Positions 45,588 to 56,894 are shown, counted from the stretch's first letter. The stretch is 64,000 bases of DNA from Apiotrichum sp. Y4204 (GCA_025531455.1 JAMYHL010000001.1:1-64000); one strand, 5' to 3'. Made by a program: numbers and translations. The notes: generated from the letters alone by a model not told the origin.

Positions 45588-46757
45588 ATGGCGAGCCAGC
45601 TCTCGTACCACCTCGTGAACGTCTTCACCGCGACGCCGCACGCCGGCTCGCAAGCGGCAGTTGTGCTCTTCCCGCGGGGCGACGCACGCGCCACCGACGA
45701 ACCGTACAAGATCGCCCTCTCAGCCGACTTCAACCTCCCCGCTACCGTGTTTCTCGTGCCGCACAAAGACAACAGCGACGAGCGGCCGACCTATGAAATT
45801 AGGTGGTATACCGGTGCGGGGGTAAGTGGATGCGATAATGAGCCGAGTGGCGCCGGACGTGACGCGTTGGCGCACGTCCGGGAAGACAACAAACGCCCGA
45901 CAGAGGGTGTGTGATCACCGTTCCCGATGGCTGACCTCAGGAACTGCCGCTCTGCGGACACGGTACGCTGGCGGCGTCGTGGGTCGTCTTTAATCTCCTC
46001 CACTCGTCCTCCACGCGCGCGACGTTCGTACATCCCGTGCGTGGGGAGCTGAGTGCTGTTCTCGAGGGCGAGCGCGGACAGGGCGCACGGATCGGCTTCA
46101 GCCTCCCCATTACCCCGACTACTGTTGACGCGGCTGCCCGCGACACGCTCACGCCGCACATCTGCAAGGCCACTGGCTTGCAGGAAGATGAAATCCTTCG
46201 CGTAGCGACCTACGAGTACGGGTCGCGCAGCGCTGTTGTGCAGATTCCTGGGACAGTGGATCTCAAGGCGCTCAAAGTGGCCCCCAAATCGCTCGTGAGA
46301 GGCAGTAGATGACAAGGACTGACAGCAGGGCGAACTTAACGCTGTCACGATCCTGACTCAGCTTGTCGGGACTGAAAATGGTGCCGTGCGCGTCAACTCG
46401 CGCGTGTTTATTCCTGTGATAGGGCTTGACGAGGACACGTCTGTGAGTGCAATTACCTGGGAATGCCGGAGATTACCGACTACTAGACCATCTTTCCTAG
46501 TGCTCATCTGACATCAGACCGGCTCAGCACATTCGGTTCTGACGGGCTACTACCTCTCCCCATCGGGCGGCGGTCGCGCGGACGTGGCAGCCCTTCTGGG
46601 CCGAGACGCGGCGGCGGACCTAAGCGACGTGGTACTCGAGGCGCGCCAGCTTAGCCCCCGCGGTGGTGGGATGCGGTGTGCGTACCGAGACGGCGCGGCG
46701 TGGCTTGTTGGACAGGCGTGGCGGACTGGGCAGGGGAAGCTGGAGGTGTTTGAGTAG
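45588..46757 (+). CDS. PhzF-family protein (isomerase/epimerase-like)
   Basis: Exons 45588-45821, 45941-46294, 46329-46442 and 46518-46757 give 313 aa; introns are 119, 34 and 75 bp. PhzF proteins share the diaminopimelate epimerase fold; bacterial PhzF isomerises a phenazine precursor, but the eukaryotic homologues have no settled substrate. Landmarks: the start YHLVNVFTATPHAGSQAAVV; the splice-built TGAGELPLCGHGT with the catalytic Glu at residue 79; GLDEDTSTGSAHSVLTGYYL in the second half (the usual DPVTGSAH motif); and RQLSPRGGGMRC near the end. Single copy here with no phenazine genes around, so a role in phenazine synthesis is not implied. Confidence 0.9.
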
Positions 46758-47863
46758 CTGGCACTATCCATGCCTTGCTGAATAGCTTCAACCTCCCACT
46801 TGAAACAGCTTTCGGTGAGAAATTGTCCGTGCAGGTCATGTATGTGCTTCACCTGCAGATGTCAGTGGAATGCCGACAGGATCTGTGTGGGTATCAGCGT
46901 TGCAGAGAGGAGAATATCTGCTGTGGCTTAGGCACAGCTTGGCCGCATACCGAGGTCTGACAACACCCCTTACCGCGTCGAACGCGAATACATATGTGTG
47001 GGACGTCTCACTCAGAATGCCACGGATGTGTCTCTTACCCCCTCATTTTTTAATGAACGCATCACTTCACGAAGGAACTGACTGCGCTACTCAGTTTGAG
47101 AAGGGGCTTTGTGGACCGAAACAGGTGTGTGGAACCACTCAGACAAACTCCGTGGTGGTGTACAACAATCACCATGGACTCGTCAACTTTATGTTTGTTC
47201 TCCCACTGCGACTGGGCGACATTTTGACAGGGGCAAGGTTTGGTAGTGCAACAATGCGGATGCACATTGTAGCAACTCAAACGGCGATAACATCGGACCC
47301 CTCGACATGCCCTCGTAACGGTGGCACTCGGTTTCTCATTGTTTACGTCCACTCATGTCTACCTGCCTTCCTCCGCTCATGCTGGGCCGACGCGACGTGA
47401 TAACTAACAGATTGAAAGGCGGTGACTGTTGTGTGTATTGTTTGTGTCATAAACCAGCTCATGTTTGTCTCACTCACTTCCAACTTCTTTGTTCTCTCTA
47501 TATGTATGCCTACGCCACCCCAACGCAGTGAAGGATCAATGGTGACGAGCATTCTCTCGGTGTGTGTGTTTGCCACCGTCAGCACTACTGAAGTTGCTTG
47601 TTGATGGTGTCTACGGCCCATCAGCAGCGGTCGTGATGGCCTTTTGTACACCACACAATACTGTCACCGCCCTCACCTTTGTCCTTCTCTCTCGAGCATT
47701 ATCTACTCTTTGCGCAAGCTCATCCCGATGTCGACTTTCACACTATTTAACAGCCTCTCTCTGGACCGACCGGCTCTCCCATCAACCACAATATTCGCTC
47801 TTATCCACATAGGACCTGATCCACAACACTACCACTTCAACCATACCACACCCAGTGACCAAC
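46758..47863. other. Intergenic, 1.1 kb
   Basis: A 176-codon plus-strand frame at 46870-47400 begins with ATG but has no motif and roughly chance-level length. The last 150 bases look like promoter and leader for the next gene. Confidence 0.45.
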
Positions 47864-48702
47864 ATGCCACCCCGCCGTTCCGCCCGCATTGCGCACAATG
47901 CAGCCGAAGAAGCTAGGCGCAACGAGGAGTCCCGCCGCCAGGAACTCGAAGAGGCCGAACGCCTCGAGACCCTGGAGATCCGTGAGTCCTTGCGGTCGAG
48001 CCCAGTCCGGAACCGATGGAGCCGTCTGCCCACCAGCTACAAGCCCCCTTAGGCTCATCACCAAACCTGGATGCCCATTCCATTTTACAAGACTAACCCC
48101 AGGCCAACTCCGAAAGCAACTCGACGACAAGGAGATTGAGCACGACCGCCTTCAGACGCACCTCAACCGGCTGAGGGACAGCATCAACCAACTCGAAGTG
48201 CTGCCCCACGCCGACGAGGAACACGCGCGTATCGTAGCCGACCAGCTGGCGTACGACACCCGAAAGCGCGACGAGGTGTCTGCCAAGATGGACTCTGTGA
48301 GGGACTGGTGCGTTGCGATTAACGAGGCGATTTCGGCGCGCGAGAAAGCTGGAAAGACCAAGAGGGATAATGCCAAGAAGAAAACGTAAGTGGTCCCTGT
48401 CAGTTTAATGCTGACGACAGACCTTCAACCAAGGCGACTAAGCGCAAGAGGTGGGTTGGTGCGCGGAGTACACTGACAGTATAGCCCCTCGAAAGCCTCG
48501 GGGTCGACCGCGAAGCGCGTCAAGAGGGAGCCGGAATCACCTCAGGTCAATACTGAGCCCGAGTCGCCAAAGGCCGAGACCGAGCCGGAGTCGCCCGAGG
48601 CCGAGACTCCGGGCCGCCATCGTGGGTGGTTTCTTGGAGCGTGGCTGATTCCCAGATTCGGCCAACGCTGAGGCTGGTCCCAGCAGTAAGAGTGTCGTGT
48701 GA
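47864..48702 (+). CDS. Small coiled-coil protein with basic tail, unknown family
   Basis: Exons 47864-47981, 48103-48385, 48421-48450 (30-bp micro-exon), 48485-48621 and 48656-48702 give 204 aa. Three of the introns are 34-35 bp. The start MPPRRSARIA resembles the basic N-termini of fungal nuclear proteins. Residues 13-38 (AAEEARRNEESRRQELEEAE) and 40-105 (RQLRKQLDDKEIEHDRLQTH, LNRLRDSINQLEV) have heptad-like Leu spacing and likely form coiled coil. The C-terminal part is Lys/Ser/Pro-rich (KRVKREPESP) and acidic-Pro repetitive (TEPESPKAETEPESPE). No domain recognised. The last intron is inferred from frame; retention would end at a stop around 48669-48671. Confidence 0.6.
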
Positions 48703-49093
48703 GGCCCAGCTGACGCCAGACTGGAACCGGGCATCCCAGTCGCCCGAGATCGAGATCAAGACTGAGCCCGAGGACTGAGCTCAAGCAGCTGTTTAGACAA
48801 GCCAAGACCGGTCCGAGGACTCGAGTCGGCCTCCTGTGGAGATCAAACTGAGCTCCTCTCCTGTGGCTTCAGCGTTATCTACACTTTCTGTATCTCTTCC
48901 CCCTTCTCCCCATCCTTAGATTGTATTAGTTCATTGCCACGGACAATGAGTTATGCGTCTTAGATATTGATTGTTGTACAGTTAGCTGTGTGTGTTATGT
49001 ACACTCGTTCCCTGTTGTCCCGAGTGTCCAACAATAGTTAGTTACAGACAAGCTGCATCCCAAAATCCCTGCTTCTGATCAATCCGTGCCATG
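48703..49093. other. Intergenic between convergent genes
   Basis: No feature seen beyond the two 3' flanks. Confidence 0.5.
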
Positions 49094-50540
49094 CTAGAGC
49101 TTGGCACCAGCCTTGGGCTTCATCCGGTACGCAGCCTCGGCGCCAATGCTGTCCGTCAGTACACGCCACACTCGAGCCTCTTTCTCGTACTCACAACATG
49201 CCAGTGGATCCCATGCGGTACACGCCGTTCTTGTCGGGGATAAGGTAGCAGCCAAAGTCGGTCTTGGGGTCTGGGTCGGTGATGGCGGTGACGAAGGCCG
49301 CGACGACGTCCTCGACCTTGGCGTAGCCAAGGCGCGGGTTGGGGTGAACGAAGTTCTTGTCGATGATGTTGGTTTCTGGGTACGTTAACGCTGAAAGGGA
49401 ACATGGCTGATACTTACTCGAGAAGTAGGGGCAGACAGTCGCAACGCGGACCTTGAGCTCCTTGCAAGCGGCAGCAATGCCCTTCTGGATACCGAGGATG
49501 GCGCTGCCTATCAGCTGCAGTTCGCTCTCTTAGACTCACGCCTTAGCAGCGCCGTACATGACGCCGTCCGAGCCGTAGAACGTGCTCATCGAGCCGGTGA
49601 AGACAATGGCGCGGAGTCCCGGGTCCGAGCGCTTGTCGTTGATGAAGTAGTGCAGGGCGATGCGCGTCGTGTACAGCACGCCGGTGAGGTCAATGTCGAG
49701 CGTCGTGAGGTTGGGCTTGGTGAGCTTGGTTGCGTCGCCCTCCTGCCTGGGGTCGAAGCGGCCGATCTCGGAGACACCTGTCTGTCAGCGCGAAGTCAAA
49801 GCATTAGACCGTCGCCGGAGCTGCTCGTCGATCCCGCCGTTGTCGGCGCCGCCGCAGACGGCCTCCGGAACGCCGTCATCACAGGTCGCGTGGCCAAATG
49901 GTACGGCGTCTGACTACGACTCTGAGCGTTTATCAGGAGATCGCGGGTTCGATCCCCGTCGTGACCTTTTTGAAGGGCTGCGAGGTGTCCTTGACGCCGG
50001 AATACATGTCCCGAAGGGAACGTCAGGGTTGGGAAGCACTGACGGCTGTGCAGGGTCGTCGAAGATCGACTTCAGAGCAACGACAGCTGGACACGTACCG
50101 GCGTTGGGAAGGACAATGTCAATGTTGCCGTACGTCTTGGCACCAAGCTCGAAGAGCGCGACCTGGTCCTCCCAGCTGGTGACATCGCATTTGCGGGTAA
50201 CACAGGCGCTTGCTGTCAGTTACTGTCCGAAACGAGCGATAGAGAGCAGGCTGAAGTGTGGTACACTATGACCAGGCTCAAATGCCAGCGGTGTACTAGT
50301 TCCCCTACTCTTATATACTCACGTAGACGAGGCAATGGCGCCAGCAGCCTCCTTAACCATCTCGGCGGTCTGCTCGAGGCCCTTCATATCAACATCGCCG
50401 AGGACGAGGAGCGCGCCCTGCTTGACAAAGTCGATGGCCATCGCGCGGCCAAAGCCGGACGCTGCGCCCGTGATGACGACGACGCGGTCCTCAAAGCGGC
50501 TGGCATGCGCGTAGCACTCGTCGGTGGTAAGGGAGGGCAT
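49094..50540 (-). CDS. Short-chain dehydrogenase/reductase (SDR, classical type)
   Basis: Exons 50540-50323, 50208-50099, 49777-49540, 49503-49418, 49375-49195 and 49148-49094 give 295 aa. It should oxidise or reduce an alcohol/carbonyl group with NAD(P). Signatures: TGAASGFG (24-31) nucleotide loop; a DVDM acidic residue after beta-2, favouring NAD; CDVTSWED; NAG at 108-110; Ser172 in TGSMS; Tyr184 and Lys188 in MYGAAKA, a full catalytic set. The 321-bp third-codon-split intron (50098-49778) holds a tRNA gene on the other strand; all other introns are 36-114 bp. The first intron ends in AAG (50211-50209). Substrate unknown; the arrangement resembles 15-hydroxyprostaglandin-dehydrogenase-like fungal SDRs. 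Confidence 0.9.
49884..49967 (+). tRNA. tRNA-Arg (anticodon ACG) with 12-nt intron
   Basis: The 84-nt gene folds as a full cloverleaf. Acceptor GGTCGCG pairs with CGTGACC (one G-T), D-stem GCC/GGC, anticodon stem TCTGA/TCAGG, T-stem GCGGG/CCCGT with loop TTCGATC. The anticodon loop is CTACGA plus A after removing a 12-nt intron at the canonical position after base 37, giving anticodon ACG (read as ICG). A-box TGGCCAAATGG and B-box GGTTCGATCCC are present. It is transcribed opposite to the SDR gene and lies wholly within its intron. Confidence 0.93.
49967..49971 (+). terminator. RNA polymerase III poly-T terminator
   Basis: TTTTT immediately follows the acceptor stem; the first T may serve as the discriminator base. 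Confidence 0.8.
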
Positions 50541-51261
50541 CGTGATACAGTGCGTGAATGAGTGAGTGGGAATGGATGAAGGATGTGTTGTTGCGTTGAG
50601 AACAACCTTGTGGCCTTGTAGGAATGTATGTGGAATGGATACGCTTATACGCTCGTTTGCCGTGCGGAGGGCGACATTTTGTGTGGGCAGATCGGGTACC
50701 TTTTGGCCGGCTGTGGCCGGTGTGGCCGATCCTGATCGGCCATCACCGAGCAACTTGATCACCGAACAATTCGGACCATACTTTTAGTGATAATTGACAG
50801 CTCGGTAGCATTTTCTTCCTACACTGTATGATCATATGACTACATGAGGATGGGTATTCTGTCGGTTGTTTCGCTTGCTCAGCACATGGTGTGGAGAAAG
50901 ACTGTGTGGACGGAGGAGTTGGGGGTATTCGTAGCGATGTTTTACTGTACTACGCAGCTTGTGGGAGCCTCAAGCCCTCAAGCAGGAGCAGCCATGTGGG
51001 TTACTGCCATGTTCGCCACCAACTCCACCTCCACCGGCCATCTGCGTAACCCCAACGAGCGCTTACTCGTATTGCCCTCCATGTCGGTTCTACAGGTGTC
51101 CCTTGAGAACCTCGCATATCGCAGAGCTGAGGGGTATGACTGAATCAGAGAAGACTCTCCGTTACTTTACCCTCAGAGAGTAGATCAGCCCGCTACCAGA
51201 GCTGTGGACGCGCTAAAGTCTTCATACAACGCAGCTCAACTATGAACAATACCGTCAAACC
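50541..51261. other. Intergenic: SDR promoter and C45 3' flank
   Basis: No gene supported. Short ggccgg-type direct repeats occur near 50705-50735. Confidence 0.5.
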
Positions 51262-52386
51262 CTACTTCGGCGCCAGAGTGTACACCTCGCCATTCCCAAT
51301 CGGCTTGCCCTCACGAACGGTCGCTGTCTTATTCTTGAGGTCCATAACGATGCTGAACAGCGTTGCACTGGAACTGGGCGCTTTGGCGTCGCGGCAGATG
51401 CTCCCGGGGAAGCCCTGCTCGTCACACAGCCACGTTTTGATCTCGCCAGTGGTGATGGGTCCCTCGTCGGAGCGGATCAGCTCCTCAATGCGCTTGAGGC
51501 GCTCGGGGCTGTCGGCCAGGAAGTTGGCACTGAGCTTGACCCCCGGGTGCTCCTTGATGTAGTGGTTCGAGTGCACCACTGCCGTGCCCCCGCGCACCTT
51601 GAGTGTGTCCACCGCCACGCAGTCCGGCGCAGAGAACTCGAGACCAAACGCCTGTTTTTCATCTGCAAGAAGGATGTGTGCGGCAGAAGCGACACCGCGC
51701 TCCTCTAGGCGTTGAGCGATGGCCGCGGCGTCCAGCTCGGCCGACCAGTCAAGTGCAGCGCGGAGGGCGACGTGTACTGGAATTTTGTTGTGGTCGACGC
51801 CGAGAGCCGCGATGGCATTCAGACAGACGCCCACACCAGCAGAGGAGAGGCCAATCTTTCCAATAATTCCCGCTTCGGTAATGATAGCGATGGAGGGGCG
51901 ACCTGGTGCTGAGATGGCGAGGTTGATGAGATTCGGCGTCTGGGCCGTGTTCCAGTCCCAGTTCTGCGCAAGGAAGGCGGATGACGAGCTGTTGAACGCC
52001 ACAGAAGTGCAGCCATCGCTAAACAGGCCAAAGGCAACCTCGGTGCGGATGTTGAGTGCGAGAATCGACTCGAGGGGCTGCGCCGTCGCGTCTGCAATAC
52101 CTGCCGTTAGACCGATCCTGACGGTTCCTCACCCTGCATTTCCTCAAGATACTGGGGGTAATCCCGCTCCAGCAGGGGCTTCCACCGCGCCGCCTCGGCG
52201 CACACAGGCTCCCACTCAAGCTTGGCCTTCAGCATGAAGAAGTCTTTGTAGAACGCCATCGTGCCGAGCACCTGCTCGCGCGCCTGCGAGCCATGCTGGT
52301 GGCCAATCTGCCGTGAGTGGGTGAGTTCCCTTCTCCGAAACACAACTCACCTCATACGGTGTTCCAGAACACGAGACGGTGAGCAT
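51262..52386 (-). CDS. C45 peptidase/isopenicillin N acyltransferase-like Ntn hydrolase
   Basis: Exons 52386-52351 (36 bp), 52307-52133 and 52100-51262 give 349 aa; introns are 43 and 32 bp. Members are made as precursors that self-cleave before a Cys, which becomes the N-terminal nucleophile. Here the cleavage site is SDG/CTSV with Cys101, almost the same position as in penicillin acyltransferase. Other landmarks: IGHQHGSQAR near the start; NIRTEVAFGLFSDGCTS; FLAQNWDW; TEAGIIGKIGLSSAGVGVCLN; SNHYIKEHPG. The enzyme probably hydrolyses or transfers an amide/acyl group. Basidiomycete homologues exist without penicillin synthesis, so no beta-lactam role is implied, and no NRPS lies nearby. The C-terminus (TLAPK) lacks a classic PTS1. 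Confidence 0.9.
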
Positions 52387-52746
52387 GATGGAGTGGTGAA
52401 GAGTAATGAAGGAGAAAGGACCGCGTGGATGCTTGTGCTTGTTATTATTTGGACGTGTGGTGGGCAGATGGGCAGATTGTGGAATGACAGGTGTCGGATA
52501 TGGCCGTCAAGGAATCATGGGAGAACCGTGCTGGCGCCTTATCTTTTGCCGACGGCAGGCCCAATTCCTTCGCAGCAGGCCAAGGCTATGTGTCGTGTAT
52601 CTAACTCCTCATCTGGGCGCGTCTCCTCTATCTCACTTGTTGCATTCTCATCAGTCTGGCAGTGAACATCGCTGAAACGGTTCATCTTCTTTTGTGGATA
52701 CTGATCTCGCTATGCTACTGACTCGAATTTGCCAATTGATCCCAGC
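52387..52746. other. Intergenic between C45 gene and LURP-like gene
   Basis: No feature seen apart from the C45 promoter and the neighbour's 3' flank. Confidence 0.5.
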
Positions 52747-53630
52747 TTACTCCTCGTTCTTGACCTCGTCGAAGCAGATGCAGAGGGCGGCAACCAGCGC
52801 AATGTCGACACCGGGCGCGACTGAGACCACATACTGCCAGTCAGCGCAATGCTCTCCGTACAGTTTCGCGCAACAGCATCCTCCGAAGGAGGTGACCTTG
52901 AAACTACACCCCGCCAAACCTCTCAAGACTCTCCTAGACTCTACTCCCTCCCCGTTCAGCCACTCCCTCGACTCACGCTCTGAGCATCCGCGAAGAGCTC
53001 GCCACCGGTCAAGAGCTTGCGCTGTACGTGGGCGAGAATCGTGCCGTTCGCGAGCTGGATGTTGGCGCTGCCGCCCCAGAAGTCGCCCGTGAGCTCGATG
53101 AGGGTCTGCTGGCCGTTCTGCTCGTACTCGGCCCCAATCTTGGTACCGACTGGAGGGGTTAGCCTGTCTGTGGACAAACATGAGGAGCCTGATCCTAAAC
53201 TTACTAGACCACTTCTTCTTTACACGCAGAACGTCCTTGCCCTGCGCGTCCTCCGCAACAAACGTCTTGTGGAGCGAAAAGTGCTTCTCAGCGAGGTTGA
53301 AGAGGACCTGGCCCTGCAGGTCGGTGATCTCTGCGCCTGTCAGTGGTCGCATGGTATGCACACCTACTCTTGCGGTCGTGCAGAGAGAGCGCCTTTCCGC
53401 TGCACTTGAGCAGCGGCTGTCCCGTGGTCGTGTCCATGATGTTGAACGAGTCCTTCCGAGTCAGTGCTGCAGGCCAGCGGGTCTGTGGGACCCAAACTCA
53501 CCCCGCTGAGGGAGAAGGCCTTCTCCTTGAGCATCATCGTGATGGGCTGGGTCGCGCACAGCCTGGGGTACACGCCCACGGGCGGCTGGACGGGGCGGAG
53601 ATCGGAGGCGGTCGCGTGAAGCATGTTCAT
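52747..53630 (-). CDS. LURP-one-related/tubby-like (scramblase-fold) protein
   Basis: Exons 53630-53502, 53452-53368, 53336-53205, 53149-52977 and 52833-52747 give 201 aa. The fold is a 12-strand beta-barrel around one hydrophobic helix, shared by LURP1, tubby and phospholipid scramblases; cellular role in fungi is not established. Signals seen: TMMLKEKAFSLSG; DSFNIMDTTTGQPLLKCSGKALSL; EITDLQGQVLFNLAEKHFSL; VLRVKKKW; FWGGSANIQLANGTILAHVQRK; and the C-terminal core helix YVVSVAPGVDIALVAALCICFDE. All exon junctions fall in frame. Intron 2 is only 31 bp (GTAGGT...ACTGACAG), the shortest I found; the last is 143 bp. Tandem with the C45 and SDR genes on the same strand. Confidence 0.88.
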
Positions 53631-54629
53631 GGTGGGTCGAGGTAGTAGGTGAGTTTACAGAACAAATGTGAGTGGGTCGGTGTCAGCTGTTTGTCGTCTT
53701 CACCGCGATGATGTATATGATATACTCCCCGTCAGTTGCCCCTCATACCCGTGCGAAAGCTCCAGAAGGAACCTTCTGGGTGACAGTGGTTGTGGTTGGC
53801 CGCGTTGTTGGGAACGTGCTGGTATGGTTTCCAAGTAGATTAGTGCTCCACAGCGCGGAGCGGAGTGTCTCGCAGCTGGTAGCGACAGAGTAGTGTTTAC
53901 GACTACCTCTCGTTGCGATGACGTCGTCAAGCGGTCGAGCGGTCCATCGCGTGGACAGACCACCCGAAACTGCTGGCTCATGGCCAAACCTTGTTAGCCC
54001 TTGTCAGACTTTCCGATGCGGAACCAGGCGGACGGACATGTCAGAGAACAGAACCCTATTGTCAGAAACGCCGTCGACACAATACACAAATGCAAGAACG
54101 ACGAGCTGACGCATATGGGGCCTGTCCTTTTCGTACAGTTTGACGTTTCCGCATGTGTGATGTGCATGCGCAGCACATGGCGTCGTGTGCAAACCGGGTT
54201 AGCCTGGGGGGTTCCGGGCGCCGAGGGTCTGGGGTTCGCGGGATTCGGCTTATTGATCGGACAGCTCCGTCCACTGTTGGTGGTCACATGAGCTCGAGCT
54301 TTGATGAACCTGACACATCTTGAGCTTTGTTCTGCGAGTCTGCACTCTTGCTCTGCCATCCAGATATCCAGATGCCCAGTTACCGCGACGAGACCCAGCA
54401 TCAACAGCAGCCAAGCCTAGCCCAGCCCAGCCCAGCGCAGCATGTCGGTTCTCGGCCTCTTCCCCGCGGTACTCCAACCGGGCCCTTCTAGTACCGGGAA
54501 CTTGCTTCCCATCAGGCGATCGGCCTCGTCCGGCACGACAACATCCATTTCCATGTGCAGGTCAACGTGTGGGCCATAAGTAGCTCGCAGCTGCCTAGTT
54601 GATGCGATGCACATCCCCCATAGACCACC
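53631..54629. other. Intergenic, 1.0 kb, divergent promoters
   Basis: It separates the LURP-like gene from the AMP-ligase. A cccagcctagcccagcccag-type run lies at 54411-54437. Confidence 0.5.
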
Positions 54630-56894
54630 ATGGCAACGACAGCTACTTCAACCACTCCCAAGGCCAAGCTCTCTATCGCAGAATGTGAGTAGCCATGCCG
54701 CTGCGCTCCGCACGGGGGCTTAAGCTCACAACAGGCGACAGGCAGATCTGCCAGCCGGGCACGATGTTCGAGATCGAGGAGATCGTCATCAAGGGCGTGA
54801 AGCAGCTCTCGTGGAAGAACGTAGGTCGGCGGCTTTCGCATCGTGGAGTCTATCTAACACTTCAGCAATTCCCCCACTATCGCGCTTTCCTCGATGTGAC
54901 CTTTCCCAAGTACATGGACCGCGAGTTCATCAACGCGCCCACGCAGTACGGAGCGTACGATGACCGTGAAAGCGTCACTTTTCGCGAGGTGCTTGCCCAG
55001 TCTCAGAAGCTGGCCGCCTGGCTTCGCGTGCAGGACATTGATGTTGGCGACCGTGTCGCCATCGTTGCGTTCAACACTATCGGGTAAGTGACCGCGTGTG
55101 GTTCCGCGCCTGGAGGCTTCTAACCGTCCAGCTGGGCCGTCTCCTTTGTTGCTATCCACCTGATCGGCGCGGTGCCTGTTATGGTCAACAGCGCGATTCA
55201 GATCGACAACATGCTTCACTGCATCAAGATCTCGGAGCCCAAGATCATCCTCGCCGACGCGGTCTCGACTGCGCTCCTGTACGAACACCACGAGGCGCTT
55301 GCCAAGCTGGGCCGTGACAACGTCTTTAGCTTCCAGGACGTGTCGCGCTACCCGATGGGCAACAGGATGAAGGTGCGTCTTCAATTGAAGCAATCACTGA
55401 CCACAAGACAATCAATCTCAAGAACCTCCAGGTGCCGAAGGATGTCCTCCAAGGCGTCATTGACGGCAAGGGTCTCGAAAGCCTGGGCCCGGATTCGGAT
55501 GCGTCCATCTTCTTTACTTCTGGCACGACCGGCTACCCGAAGGCTGTTCTGGCCAACCAACGCGCAAACCTGCACAACCTCACCTCGTACCTCCTCCGTA
55601 AGTGTTTGTCTCCTCCGTTGCTAACCTAAGCCCCCATCCGCTCTGCCATGCGTACGGGTCTTCCGCTCAAGGCTATTCTCGAAGTTGCGCTCGCACCGAA
55701 CGAGGAACAGAGCGTCTGCCTGCTTTCCATCCCCTTTTTCCATGGCACGGGCTGTGTTTCTTGGCTCGTCAAAGGGATAAACGACGGTTCGAAGCTCGTC
55801 CTCCAGCGCCGCTGGAGTGTCAAGGACGCCATTAAGCTGATGGTCGACCACAAAGTCAACATTATCGGTGGCGTCCCCTCCATCGCCACAGCAATCATCC
55901 AGAGCGGACTCCTCCCCAAGGACCACCAGATTCGTGCCGCCGCGTACGGTGGTGCGCCCCCACAAGAACGTTTGGCCAAGGACGTGAAGGACCGTTGGCC
56001 CGATGCTATCCCGTGAGTCTTTACGACGAAAAGCGAACAAACGTTGACAGCCAGGTCACACGGATGGGGTATGACGGAGACGACGGTGCTGCACTGCGCC
56101 AACGTCGGTCAGGACTACGTCGACAAGCCCAAGTCGTGTGGGCCCCCTGTGCCTATTTGCGGCATCAAGATTGTTGATCCGGCGACCAAGAAGGAGTGTC
56201 CCCCTGGTGTTGTGGGGACGATCTTCGCGAAGGGTCCCAACATCATGACATGCTATGTCGGCAACGAAAGTGGGTGCTCTTGAAGTAACAGCATCACGCA
56301 ATTTATGCTAACCATGGCAGAGGCCACCAAAGAGGCGGTCACTGAAGATGGATGGCTCGACACCGGAGACGCTGGGTACCTTGACGAGGAGGGATTCATG
56401 TTCATTGCCGATCGCAGTGAGTGTTCCGTGGCGCGAAGCCGTGTTTGACCTCTCTGACATCCAGTCAAGGACATCATCATCCGTGGTGGCGAAAACATCG
56501 CCAGCGAGGAAGTTGAGAACGCCATTTATCGGGACAACCGTATTGCTGAGGTGGCCTCTGTCCCTGTCCCGCACGATGTACTTGGAGAGCTCGTCGCTGT
56601 CGCTGTCAGCCTGGCCCCGGGAGCCAAGGCTACTCCTGATGACATTATCGCCGGAGCGACCACACGGTTGCGGAGGGATGCGCGCCCTGTCTTTGTCTGG
56701 ATCTCGGACGATCCCCTGCGTGAGTTTCCATCGCCTGAGCGAGCAACGACGTAGTGCGAGTGCCTGCTCACCTCTTGTGGAACACGTACTTACACACAGC
56801 GCGCAACATCAACGGCAAGCTCGTCAAGGCGGACATCAAAAAGATCGTGCAGGCAAAGTACAAAGCGCATCTCGCGCGCCAGTCCAAGCTCTAG
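54630..56894 (+). CDS. AMP-dependent acyl-CoA ligase (4-coumarate/medium-chain fatty-acid CoA ligase-like)
   Basis: Ten exons: 54630-54684, 54735-54820, 54866-55083, 55132-55372, 55432-55597, 55631-56012, 56055-56269, 56321-56416, 56465-56719 and 56800-56894, giving 602 aa. It activates a carboxylic acid to acyl-AMP and then acyl-CoA. Motifs: [16 protein letters not shown] (P-loop, residues 228-238); [18 protein letters not shown] near 384-392, created by splicing; [36 protein letters not shown]; and the terminal Lys motif PRNINGK with the invariant catalytic Lys. ATG 54630 has ideal context (CCACC before it). Intron 5 (33 bp) ends in AAG behind a CTAAC branch site. No peroxisomal signal (ends ARQSKL, an SKL-like PTS1), so peroxisomal import is in fact likely. 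Acid substrate unknown. Confidence 0.93.

Noticed and set aside
46870..47400. 176-codon plus-strand frame starting with ATG
   Set aside because: No recognisable domain or codon bias, and a frame of this length is expected about once in a window of this size.
51262..56894. Secondary-metabolite cluster (C45 acyltransferase plus acyl-CoA ligase)
   Set aside because: No NRPS, PKS or dedicated regulator between them, and the SDR and LURP-like genes do not fit a known pathway.
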